Positions 8,780-14,739 of a stretch of 19,678 bases of DNA are shown here, one piece after another. This DNA is from Chloroflexota bacterium (lineage in GTDB: Bacteria > Chloroflexota > Limnocylindria > Limnocylindrales > CSP1-4). The stretch covers positions 8,445-28,122 of the forward strand of contig PMJT01000203.1 of the NCBI GenBank assembly GCA_003158495.1. Direction: 5' to 3'. The notes under the pieces were generated by a model. That model saw only the letters and a program-made list of their open reading frames with translations. It was not told the origin of the DNA and ran no database searches. Position numbers and translations under genes: made by a program. The first letter of the stretch is position 1; every line of letters begins with the position of its first letter.

Positions 8780-8801
8780 CGAGGCCTCGATTCAGGCCTC
8801 G
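8780..8801 (-). terminator. Stem-loop over the stop codon of the 144-aa gene
   Basis: CGAGGCCT at 8780-8787 and AGGCCTCG at 8794-8801 form a perfect 8-bp stem with a 6-nt loop. The TGA stop of the upstream small gene (8792-8794) lies across the loop and stem. There is no U-tract after it, so it is at best a factor-dependent or weak terminator, or an mRNA 3'-end stabiliser. Confidence 0.35.
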
Positions 8802-9226
8802 CGGATGCGTCGAAGAAGATCGTCGTCCAACTCGTCCGAAATTGCCGGATCGGTCCCGAGGACGGAACCAGGAACCTCGGCCACTGCGGCGTCGAGGGCC
8901 ACAGCATCCCGGTCCCAGTCGAGCCGGGCCAGGGCGCCGTTCGTGAGTGCGGGTTCGATCGGCTCGGCAAATGCAGCAGCGGCCGCTTCGGCGGCCTGCT
9001 CGGCCTGGTGGGCCTCGACGGATGAGCGGTGGATCTCGACAAACCGTATAGCGGCCAGAGGCATCAGGAAGGTCGAGTCCGCCTCGTCGATGAAGACCGG
9101 CTTCTTGCCGTTCGCCGTCCGAACATTCCTGCAGAGCAGCGCAACGTCGGAAGGAGACGGCTCGGCGACGAGGTCGACAATGATTGGCTGTTCGTTGTTG
9201 ATGTGGACGATTACGTCACGGAGCAT
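8792..9226 (-). CDS. Conserved-looking small protein of unknown function (144 aa)
   Basis: I do not recognise a named family. The first 65 residues look like a compact alpha/beta or beta-barrel domain (IVHINNEQPIIVDL, VALLCRNVRT, KKPVFIDEADSTFLMPL, IRFVEIHR). It is followed by an Ala/Glu-rich helix (about 68-90) and an acidic C-terminus ending DELDDDLLRRIREA. There is no signal peptide or membrane segment, so it is probably cytoplasmic. The ATG at 9226 has no Shine-Dalgarno sequence; the nearest GGAG is more than 20 nt upstream, so it may be leaderless or poorly translated. It lies 63 nt after the CAP-domain gene and 116 nt before topA. Strong codon-position GC bias and a clean single frame support a real gene; function is unknown. 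Confidence 0.65.
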   Translation of the reverse strand: MLRDVIVHINNEQPIIVDLVAEPSPSDVALLCRNVRTANGKKPVFIDEADSTFLMPLAAIRFVEIHRSSVEAHQAEQAAEAAAAAFAEPIEPALTNGALARLDWDRDAVALDAAVAEVPGSVLGTDPAISDELDDDLLRRIREA

Positions 9227-9289
9227 GGGAACACAAGATGAAGCGGCTCCAGCGGGCGGATCTGCAGGACCTGTCGGCCGTAGGGGGGC

Positions 9290-11002
9290 TCAGCCGTAGA
9301 AGTCGATCGAGACTCGGACTACGCCGTTCGCTACCCACACTCCGACACCGGCCTGGTTGAGGAACGGCGCCATTATGTTGTAGTAGTGCTCGCAGCGGCA
9401 CCAGTACTCATTCTGGTAGAAGATCTCTATATCGATCATTCCCCCCCTGCCGGCGCTGCTCGGCGAGGCGATGTTCTCGGCCCAGGCGTTGCCGCAGAGA
9501 CCGGCCCAGTTGCACAGCCGCCACTGCGGGTCGTGATAGGCGTAGTGGTTCAGGATTCTTCGGTCCGCCATGTACTTGGCGAACGGCCGCGACACCTTGT
9601 TGGAGATCGTGGCACTTAGCCGCAGCGGACCCTGGGAGGGTAGCGTGTGGTGCGTCACGCTGCTGCAGGCCCCACCGTAGGTAACCCACCCGCCCTGCCT
9701 CGTGCAGTTCATGAGCTTCATGTAGTAGACCTCGGACGCGTAGTACGGGCGCGTCGCGCTGGCTACGCCTCCGGTGTACGAGATCGAAGTCGACCTGGGC
9801 TTGGAGACGGTGAAGGTCGCGGTCGCCGCGGTCGCAAGGTGAAGGCCACCGGCGCCCGCTGCTCGACCGGAAGTGCTCACCCTGGCCACGACCTTGTCCC
9901 CCACTCTGAAGGCATAGCGCGGCGAGAGAACCAGGACGGTATCTCCCTCGGCCCAGTTCCTCGTGCCCGTGATGGCCTTTCCGTTTACCGTGACCGTGAA
10001 GGCTGCAGCGGTTGACTTCTCGTCCATCGCGACGGTGAACCGAACCGAGACGGGCTGGTTCGTGTCATAGGTGATTCCGCCGTCGACCGGCCTGAACTTG
10101 ATGACCGTCGGTGCCAGCAGCGTGTGGATCAGCAGGGGCTGCACCGGATCCAGAGCGGCCCCGGCAGCATCGGTTCCGCCGTTGACGAAGCTGACCACGT
10201 AGTCCTTGTCCGAAAGGAGCTGGGTCGTCGGAGTAATCGTGAAGACCTGCGACGCTATGTCTGTCGGGTCGTCCCCGACGACTGTGACGGTTGTCGCCGG
10301 CGTGAACGCGATCCGGCTGACGACCGTTGCCAGCTTCACGGGTCGCGTGAAGGTCAGCTGGAAAGCGGTGGCTGGTGATGCCTGGCCACTTGCCATCGTG
10401 GTAGCAACAATTTGACCCGACGTTGGCGCCCCGGACTCAAATGTGGACACCAGCGGCTGGGCGAGACCAAGCCCTTCCTGGTCCGAGGCCCCGGCACCCA
10501 CCGTGACCGTGTAGGCGGTGTGGGGCTGCCAGAACGGATTCGGTGCCAGCGAAACCACCTGCGCAGTGGCGTCCCAGAGGTACTTGACGTTGACCTGCGG
10601 CGAAATCGTCAGAGCGTTCTCGACCGATGTCTCGTTCATCGGCTTGGTGAACTGGACCTGGAATGCCACGTCCAGCGGCAGAGTCCCACCCGCGTTCTGG
10701 GGCTCCGCCTGGGGGGTAAGCGGCGGGAAGCTCGGCGGAGCGACGCCCGCGGCTTCCTTAGCCGGAAGGCCAAGCAGCATTCCCGCGACGAGCATGACGA
10801 CGGCCATGACGACGGCCACCACCTGCACGGTTCCGCTGCCGAATCGTCGTCCGGGCGATGCGTGGCGAGTTGTAGGCGCCTTGCGTGTTGCCTGCGGTGA
10901 GGTCCGCTGCGACGCCACGATCGGCTGGCGCCGGACAAGCGAAGTCACGTAGAGAATGACGATGAAGGGAATGGCCACAAACGCGGCCACGATCTTGCGC
11001 AC
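9290..11002 (-). CDS. Membrane-anchored surface protein: Ig-like (Big_5/SbsA-type) repeats plus C-terminal CAP/SCP domain
   Basis: A 570-aa protein with two hydrophobic segments, residues 3-22 and 59-80, separated by a basic Ser/Thr/Arg-rich stretch. Three tandem Ig-like repeats of about 100 aa follow (about 88-395). Each has the Big_5-type pattern of a proline-rich entry, xFxxxFTKPM or VRFTVAMDEKS, and a strand-rich body (e.g. TISPQVNVKYLW, DKDYVVSF). The C-terminal part (about 445-570) resembles CAP/YkwD domains: PFAKYMADRRILNH, WAENIA, HYYNIMAPFLNQAGVGVWV and a final SIDFYG. Six cysteines lie in this last part (NCT, GAC, RLC, GLC, WCRC), suggesting disulfides and extracellular location. 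The start is GTG 11002 because AGGAGA lies eight bases upstream; a TTG farther out is not needed. The substrate of bacterial CAP proteins is mostly unknown. It follows the sigma/anti-sigma pair and could belong to that regulon (inference). Confidence 0.8.
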   Translation of the reverse strand: MRKIVAAFVAIPFIVILYVTSLVRRQPIVASQRTSPQATRKAPTTRHASPGRRFGSGTVQVVAVVMAVVMLVAGMLLGLPAKEAAGVAPPSFPPLTPQAEPQNAGGTLPLDVAFQVQFTKPMNETSVENALTISPQVNVKYLWDATAQVVSLAPNPFWQPHTAYTVTVGAGASDQEGLGLAQPLVSTFESGAPTSGQIVATTMASGQASPATAFQLTFTRPVKLATVVSRIAFTPATTVTVVGDDPTDIASQVFTITPTTQLLSDKDYVVSFVNGGTDAAGAALDPVQPLLIHTLLAPTVIKFRPVDGGITYDTNQPVSVRFTVAMDEKSTAAAFTVTVNGKAITGTRNWAEGDTVLVLSPRYAFRVGDKVVARVSTSGRAAGAGGLHLATAATATFTVSKPRSTSISYTGGVASATRPYYASEVYYMKLMNCTRQGGWVTYGGACSSVTHHTLPSQGPLRLSATISNKVSRPFAKYMADRRILNHYAYHDPQWRLCNWAGLCGNAWAENIASPSSAGRGGMIDIEIFYQNEYWCRCEHYYNIMAPFLNQAGVGVWVANGVVRVSIDFYG

Positions 11003-11136
11003 TCGGTTGTCTCCTGTGGCGACGGGAGCACAGTCCCGGTTGGCGTCTCGGCGGAGCGTAACACCGCCGCTGAAGATCGAGCAAATCGCCGAGACCAAGG
11101 GTTCCCCGAGCGAATCCGCCCCGATGAGTCCTGCCG

Positions 11137-11223
11137 TCAAGAGTAGTTGGAACGTCCCTGGTGAGGGTAGGCCGGAGCCGGATATCTTCCGGTGTCTTTA
11201 TCCCAATGCGCGCCCGGACCGCC
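11137..11223 (-). pseudogene. Decayed copy of the 3' end of the adjacent anti-sigma-like gene
   Basis: Read on the minus strand this stretch ends in APAYPHQGRSNYS-stop. The intact neighbour (stop at 11260) ends in GPTYPHQGRSNYPG-stop. By hand alignment 11143-11180 matches 11269-11305 at 33 of 38 positions, with one single-base indel that shifts frame relative to the parent. Weaker similarity continues to about 11195. No start or upstream body of a second gene is present: the remaining sequence up to 11259 is a short unlinked open stretch. This is best read as the tail left after loss of a tandem paralogue, or a partial duplication. Confidence 0.55.
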
Positions 11224-11259
11224 TGCGCGCCGGCACCGATGACCTCGGTGCGGAGCCCG

Positions 11260-12573
11260 TCAGCCCGGGTAGTTGGATCGTCCCTGATGGGGGTAGGTCG
11301 GACCGGCGATCTTTCCTATCGCCGGGTCCAGGTGGAATGGTCCTCCGAAGCCCCACTCCCAGATCAGGCCGTCGCCTGACATCTGCAGGACTGTATTCGC
11401 CGTGCCTGCGCCGTAGTCGGAACCGGCGACCCACGATTGAGAAAGTGTGAGCGTCCAGCCCTGCATGACGGTCGGGACCATCGATTCCAACGTGCACGTC
11501 ACCGGCAGTGGCCTGGTCAGAGGATTCGTGATCGGCGTATGGGTGATGACGGCCGTGGCACTTGCTCCGATGACCGTTGGGAAGCAATCCCAGGCATGGC
11601 TCAGGTCCTTGTTGGTAGCACTGGCGTCCTTCTGCTGGGTCAGGGCCCGTTCGAGAACTGCCTGGCGGACCTGATCGAAAGCGACCGGGTCGGTCGGAAG
11701 CATCGCGGTCTCGGGCACGTAGTGGATGCCGGCGACGAGAGCTTTCGCTTGCGCCTCCAGCTGAGCGACGTTTGGTCCCTCGATCGCGGCGACGATGCTG
11801 TAACCGAAGGAGAACTGCTGCTGGCTGGTGAGCCCCCACCACAGCACCTCAGTTGCTCCGGGTACGGTCTCGGTGCTGTATGGAACAGCGTCCGTCGGGC
11901 TCTTCGCGAAGCGTGCCGGAAGCCCATCGATCATCAGAGCCTCGGCTCCTGGGATCTCCGGCCCTTCGACCGCCTCCCGGCCGGTCCATAGATATGAGGG
12001 CCGCGGGGCGAGGCCGATTCGCGGGGCGACCTCGAACCGCATCGCAATCGTCCCCGCCCCGAGCGACCATTTCGTCGTGCAGGCGTAAACGTGCGCAGGC
12101 GGGTTAGGCAGGCATTGCTCGTCGGCGCCATTGTTTCCGACCAGGCCGAAGACGGATGGCTCGCCCGAGGTCAAATCGCCGGTATTGAGCCCGCCGGTCG
12201 CGGCCGCGATGCTGCGGTCCGTGACCGTCCAGTCACTCGGATAGTCGAAGGAGAGGAACCACTTCTCGGCATGGGCCAGCCTTGCGGGCGTAGCCGACGA
12301 CGTCGGCGACGGCGTCGCCGACGGACTCTCGGAGCCGACGCCGTTTGCATCGCGTCGCGGAGCGGCCATCCACGGAACGGCCACAGCGGCCAGGGCGAGT
12401 ATCGCCGCCAGCCCGACCATGGCCCGGACGAGACGCGCCGAGCGCCGGCCGCGCGAACTGCGTGGCGTCAGCGAAGAGCGGACCCGATCCTCAAACCCGG
12501 GGCTCGGTAGAGGCCGGTTTGATCCGGCACGAAGACTCTCCCGCAGAAGGTCCTCGATGTTGTTCCCGCTCAT
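11260..12573 (-). CDS. Single-pass membrane protein, probable anti-sigma factor of the adjacent ECF sigma
   Basis: A 437-aa protein. Residues 1-48 are cytoplasmic and contain a short helical segment (IEDLLRESL) and a basic patch (RSSRGRRSARLVR). One membrane helix spans 49-70, then a Ser/Thr/Pro linker (about 80-97) and a large outside domain. That domain begins EKWFLSFDYPSDWTV, a pattern common to exported domains of unknown role, and has four cysteines in two clusters (QCLP/YACT and WDCF/VTCT). There is no HxxxCxxC zinc motif, so this is not a classical ZAS protein. Assignment rests on position and topology: ATG 12573 lies inside the end of the sigma gene (83-nt overlap) with GGAGAGAG upstream, implying coupled translation. 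It could instead be a sigma-linked sensor or lipoprotein-like receptor. The low-complexity linker DNA contains a 10-bp inverted repeat (12301-12323) that is probably only codon repetition. Confidence 0.7.
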   Translation of the reverse strand: MSGNNIEDLLRESLRAGSNRPLPSPGFEDRVRSSLTPRSSRGRRSARLVRAMVGLAAILALAAVAVPWMAAPRRDANGVGSESPSATPSPTSSATPARLAHAEKWFLSFDYPSDWTVTDRSIAAATGGLNTGDLTSGEPSVFGLVGNNGADEQCLPNPPAHVYACTTKWSLGAGTIAMRFEVAPRIGLAPRPSYLWTGREAVEGPEIPGAEALMIDGLPARFAKSPTDAVPYSTETVPGATEVLWWGLTSQQQFSFGYSIVAAIEGPNVAQLEAQAKALVAGIHYVPETAMLPTDPVAFDQVRQAVLERALTQQKDASATNKDLSHAWDCFPTVIGASATAVITHTPITNPLTRPLPVTCTLESMVPTVMQGWTLTLSQSWVAGSDYGAGTANTVLQMSGDGLIWEWGFGGPFHLDPAIGKIAGPTYPHQGRSNYPG

Positions 12574-13093
12574 CGACTCTCTCCAGTTCTTTGCGCAGGC
12601 GGCCGAGGGCGCGGTGCAGACGCGACTTGGCGGTTCCCAGCGGGATGCCCAGCGCGGCCGCTACGTCGGGCAGCTCGAGATCCTGACCGAAACGCAGCGC
12701 AAGCAGCGCCCGGTCGTTGGCGTCGAGATGGCCCATGGCCTGCCCGACCTCGTCACGGTCGGCCAGACCGGTCGAGCCGTCGGCCACGGGCGGCGGTTCG
12801 TGGAAGCCCAGCGGCACGATCCGGAGCGCACTCCTACGCCGACCCGCATCGATCGCCGTGTTTACCGCAATCCGCCTGAACCAGGCCTGCCACTGCGCCG
12901 AGTCGCGCAGCCCCGGCAACTGGCGCCAGGCGCGCACGAATGCGTCCTGGAGCGCGTCCTCCGCGTCGAAGGGGTGGCGCAGGATGGTCAGGCTCAGTCG
13001 ATACGCGTCGGGCGTTTCGAGCTGGACCAGTTCCATGAACGCGTCGCCGTCTCCGGCTCTGGCTGCGATGACGAGGTCGTGACGGTTGGCCAT
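12491..13093 (-). CDS. ECF (group 4) RNA polymerase sigma factor
   Basis: A 200-aa extracytoplasmic-function sigma factor. Region 2 is clear from residue 5 on: DLVIAARAGDGDAFMELV, then DAEDALQDAFVRAWRQLPGL and WFRRIAVNTAIDAGRRR. Region 4 has LDANDRALLALRFGQDLELPDVAAALGIP with the helix-turn-helix and recognition helix GTAKSRLHRALGRLRKEL. There is no region 1 or 3, as expected. ATG 13093 places region 2 at the N-terminus; the frame extends upstream but without homology. The last 28 codons overlap the next gene, so the C-terminal tail (EQHRGPSAGESS...) is probably disordered. It directs polymerase to a regulon that may include its own operon. The 141-aa membrane-protein gene ends 62 nt upstream. 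Confidence 0.93.
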   Translation of the reverse strand: MANRHDLVIAARAGDGDAFMELVQLETPDAYRLSLTILRHPFDAEDALQDAFVRAWRQLPGLRDSAQWQAWFRRIAVNTAIDAGRRRSALRIVPLGFHEPPPVADGSTGLADRDEVGQAMGHLDANDRALLALRFGQDLELPDVAAALGIPLGTAKSRLHRALGRLRKELERVDEREQHRGPSAGESSCRIKPASTEPRV

Positions 13094-13105
13094 CTCGCTG
13101 ATATT

Positions 13106-13132
13106 GACTCGGCGAAGGCCGCGATTCGTTCC
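13106..13132 (-). promoter_or_regulatory. Candidate ECF-type promoter upstream of the sigma gene
   Basis: On the minus strand GGAAC (13132-13128) and GTC (13108-13106) are 19 nt apart, resembling the GGAAC/GTC elements of ECF promoters but one or two bases longer than the usual spacing. If used, transcription would start within a few bases of the ATG at 13093, giving a nearly leaderless autoregulated message. This is weak evidence from two short matches. Confidence 0.22.
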
Positions 13133-13155
13133 CCTCGCGCAGATCTGGCCGGAGA

Positions 13156-13581
13156 TCAGGGGTGCAGGCTGGGGATCTTCAGGTACGCTCGAAGGCCGTA
13201 GACCGCGGCGATCGCCCCGGCGACGACCGGCCCCCACCACACGACGTACATGCCGCTGCCGGAGCCCTCGGCGGCGTCGCGGGCCGCCTGCATCGTGATC
13301 ACGGTCACGCCCAGGCCAACGAGCACGGCGATGCAGCCGACCCCGATGATGCCCAGAGCGCGTTTGCGCATGGCGGCGATGACCTCCGCGACGAGCCCAT
13401 AAGCATCCGGCTGGCTCACGCCCGATGCGGCCATCTCGGCCAGCATCTGGACGACGGGCTGGCCCGCATCGAGACGGGCCCGGACGTAGGCCTGCCACTG
13501 CAGGCGCGAGCGGACCTGCGGGTAGAAGCCGTTCCCGTACTGCGGGCCGGACGGAGGATAGCCCGGCGGCATCCCGTTCAT
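13156..13581 (-). CDS. Small two-helix membrane protein of unknown function (141 aa)
   Basis: No named family recognised. The N-terminus is Gly/Pro/Tyr-rich (MPPGYPPSGPQYGNGFYP), like cytoplasmic tails of many high-GC membrane proteins. Residues 28-70 form a helical module (AYVRARLDAGQPVVQMLAEMAASGVSQPDAY has a typical helix-Gly-helix spacing). Two membrane helices follow, about 75-97 and 111-132, joined by a short outside loop (ARDAAEGSGSG). Both ends should be cytoplasmic. ATG 13581 has a strong GAGGAGG ribosome binding site. It follows the DUF4410-like gene by 12 nt and precedes the ECF sigma gene by 62 nt, so the three are probably co-transcribed. A link to envelope sensing is inference. 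Confidence 0.7.
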   Translation of the reverse strand: MNGMPPGYPPSGPQYGNGFYPQVRSRLQWQAYVRARLDAGQPVVQMLAEMAASGVSQPDAYGLVAEVIAAMRKRALGIIGVGCIAVLVGLGVTVITMQAARDAAEGSGSGMYVVWWGPVVAGAIAAVYGLRAYLKIPSLHP

Positions 13582-13593
13582 ATGCCCGCCTCC

Positions 13594-14046
13594 TCAGGCC
13601 TGGTGAGTCGCCAAAAGCGCGGCTAGAATCTGGCCGGCCGACTGCTGGCCTGCGAGCCTCGCGGCGTCGATCAGCATCTTCTGCGAATCCCCGCCGCCGA
13701 ACCCGGCCCGCCTCGTCCCCTTGGCATGGAATGAGCCCAGGAGGACCGTGCCTTCCCCGAACTGGCCTTCGGCCTCGAAGACTGCGGCTCCGGCGAACCA
13801 GGTGAAGAGATATCGCATCAGGCGACTGCCCGGATCAGCCCGCACGATCTGGCCTCGAATCGATAGTCCCTGGTCCGGCGCACCGACGACCGGCATGAGC
13901 ACGTTCAGCCCTGCCTTGGACAGGTCGGCGACGAGGCCGCCCATGTAGGCCTGGGCGACCGGCGTGAAGTCGAACCCTGTCGGCATGACCCCGGCGCCCT
14001 GGGCCGAAATCGGATACAGAGTGCAGGGCCTACCCCTCAGGTCCAC
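13594..14046 (-). CDS. DUF4410-like small protein (150 aa)
   Basis: Cytoplasmic-looking protein with no signal peptide. The middle part is beta-rich (LNVLMPVVGAP, LSIRGQIVRADPG) and is followed by SRLMRYLFTWFAGAAVFEAEGQF, then a Gly-rich turn and a helix LIDAARLAGQQSAGQILAAL. This order, an arginine-containing GxRxxRYxxxxxAG segment after a short strand pair, resembles DUF4410 proteins. Those usually have a lipoprotein signal, which is missing here, so family membership is tentative. The start is GTG 14046, chosen because GAGGAGG lies at ideal distance. The stop is 12 nt before the next gene and the two share nearly identical ribosome binding sites (CCTGAGGAGG). Function unknown. Confidence 0.65.
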   Translation of the reverse strand: MDLRGRPCTLYPISAQGAGVMPTGFDFTPVAQAYMGGLVADLSKAGLNVLMPVVGAPDQGLSIRGQIVRADPGSRLMRYLFTWFAGAAVFEAEGQFGEGTVLLGSFHAKGTRRAGFGGGDSQKMLIDAARLAGQQSAGQILAALLATHQA

Positions 14047-14086
14047 GGCGTTCCTCCTCAGGTCGTGCTGTTCGGGAGCGAAACGA

Positions 14087-14105
14087 GGCCGCGCCCGGCG
14101 CGGCC
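14087..14105 (-). terminator. 8-bp GC hairpin upstream of the DUF4410-like gene
   Basis: GGCCGCGC (14087-14094) and GCGCGGCC (14098-14105) form a perfect 8-bp stem with a 3-nt loop. On the minus strand it is followed by TCGTTTCGC, a short pyrimidine-rich stretch. It lies in the 151-nt gap between the three-helix membrane protein gene and the DUF4410-like gene, so it may end the former transcript. A leader structure for the latter is the alternative. Confidence 0.45.
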
Positions 14106-14197
14106 CATCTCGCGCGGCTCATCTAGTGTGACGGTGCGGCCGCCCGCCGATCATAGCGCGCAGATTCGGTCGATTTCGGACGGGTAGGCGCCCTTCG

Positions 14198-14551
14198 CTA
14201 CGACGTGAGCTGCAGGAAGGTCGTTGCCGGCCGCCCGAATGCCCGCCGAACCGGGTTCTGGTTGAGATACCCGAGGACCACGAGGTGGACTGCGAAGCTG
14301 AGATTGTCCAGCCCGGTGAAACCCCACCAGAGTACCGAGAACATGTCCAGACCGATCATCAGGAGGCTCAACAGGGCGGCCGCCATCCAGATCGAGGCCC
14401 GCTGTGCCCACAGGCCCGAGGCGACGACGAACGCGCCGATCGAAGTCGCCAAGTAGATCAAGCCCATGGCAACGTCGAAGCCATTCAACCCAGTCCCGTC
14501 GTAAGTGGTGCCGCTGATGTGGAAGAAGCTCGGCAACATTGCATACACCAA
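14198..14551 (-). CDS. Small membrane protein, three predicted helices (117 aa)
   Basis: Unrecognised hydrophobic protein with helices at about 25-48, 52-76 and 83-97, a negatively charged first loop (TTYDGTGLN) and a basic C-terminus (NPVRRAFGRP). It may be a truncated or unusual member of the DoxX/4-TM class, but I see no diagnostic motif. The start is uncertain: TTG 14551, GTG 14548 and ATG 14539 are all possible and none has a ribosome binding site. The same frame stays open for about 70 further codons upstream without any ATG, GTG or TTG. The first helix expected of a four-helix protein is thus missing, or the start is misjudged. It is divergent from the sigma factor gene starting at 14740. 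Confidence 0.55.
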   Translation of the reverse strand: MVYAMLPSFFHISGTTYDGTGLNGFDVAMGLIYLATSIGAFVVASGLWAQRASIWMAAALLSLLMIGLDMFSVLWWGFTGLDNLSFAVHLVVLGYLNQNPVRRAFGRPATTFLQLTS

Positions 14552-14739
14552 GCGCTGCGTGCTGAAACCGCGGCGCGCGTTTCGGCGTACTTGGGTGCAG
14601 ATGTCAAGCAGACCCTGCGCCGCATTGATCGCCGTTCCGACGGCCGTTGCTCTTGCCCGGACGACTGGCGGCGCGTCCGGCGGAGGTAGCCCAGGGAGCG
14701 AGTCTGCCTCTTGACAGATAGCCGGACCGGAGCGCCACC

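Noticed and set aside
7113..9299. 728-codon plus-strand open frame opposite topA
   Set aside because: It mirrors the topA codons and has no recognisable motif; topA on the other strand is unambiguous.
12301..12323. 10-bp perfect inverted repeat
   Set aside because: It falls in the Ser/Thr/Pro linker of the anti-sigma-like protein and follows from repeated TCG, GCG, ACG and CCG codons, so a regulatory role is not needed to explain it.
14611..14638. GGAAC and GTC boxes on the minus strand upstream of the three-helix membrane protein
   Set aside because: The spacing of 20 nt is too long for a typical ECF promoter and the rest of the boxes do not match.
14711..14716. TTGACA as a -35 box for the plus-strand sigma gene
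   Set aside because: It lies only about 24 nt before the ATG and has no -10 element at the right distance.
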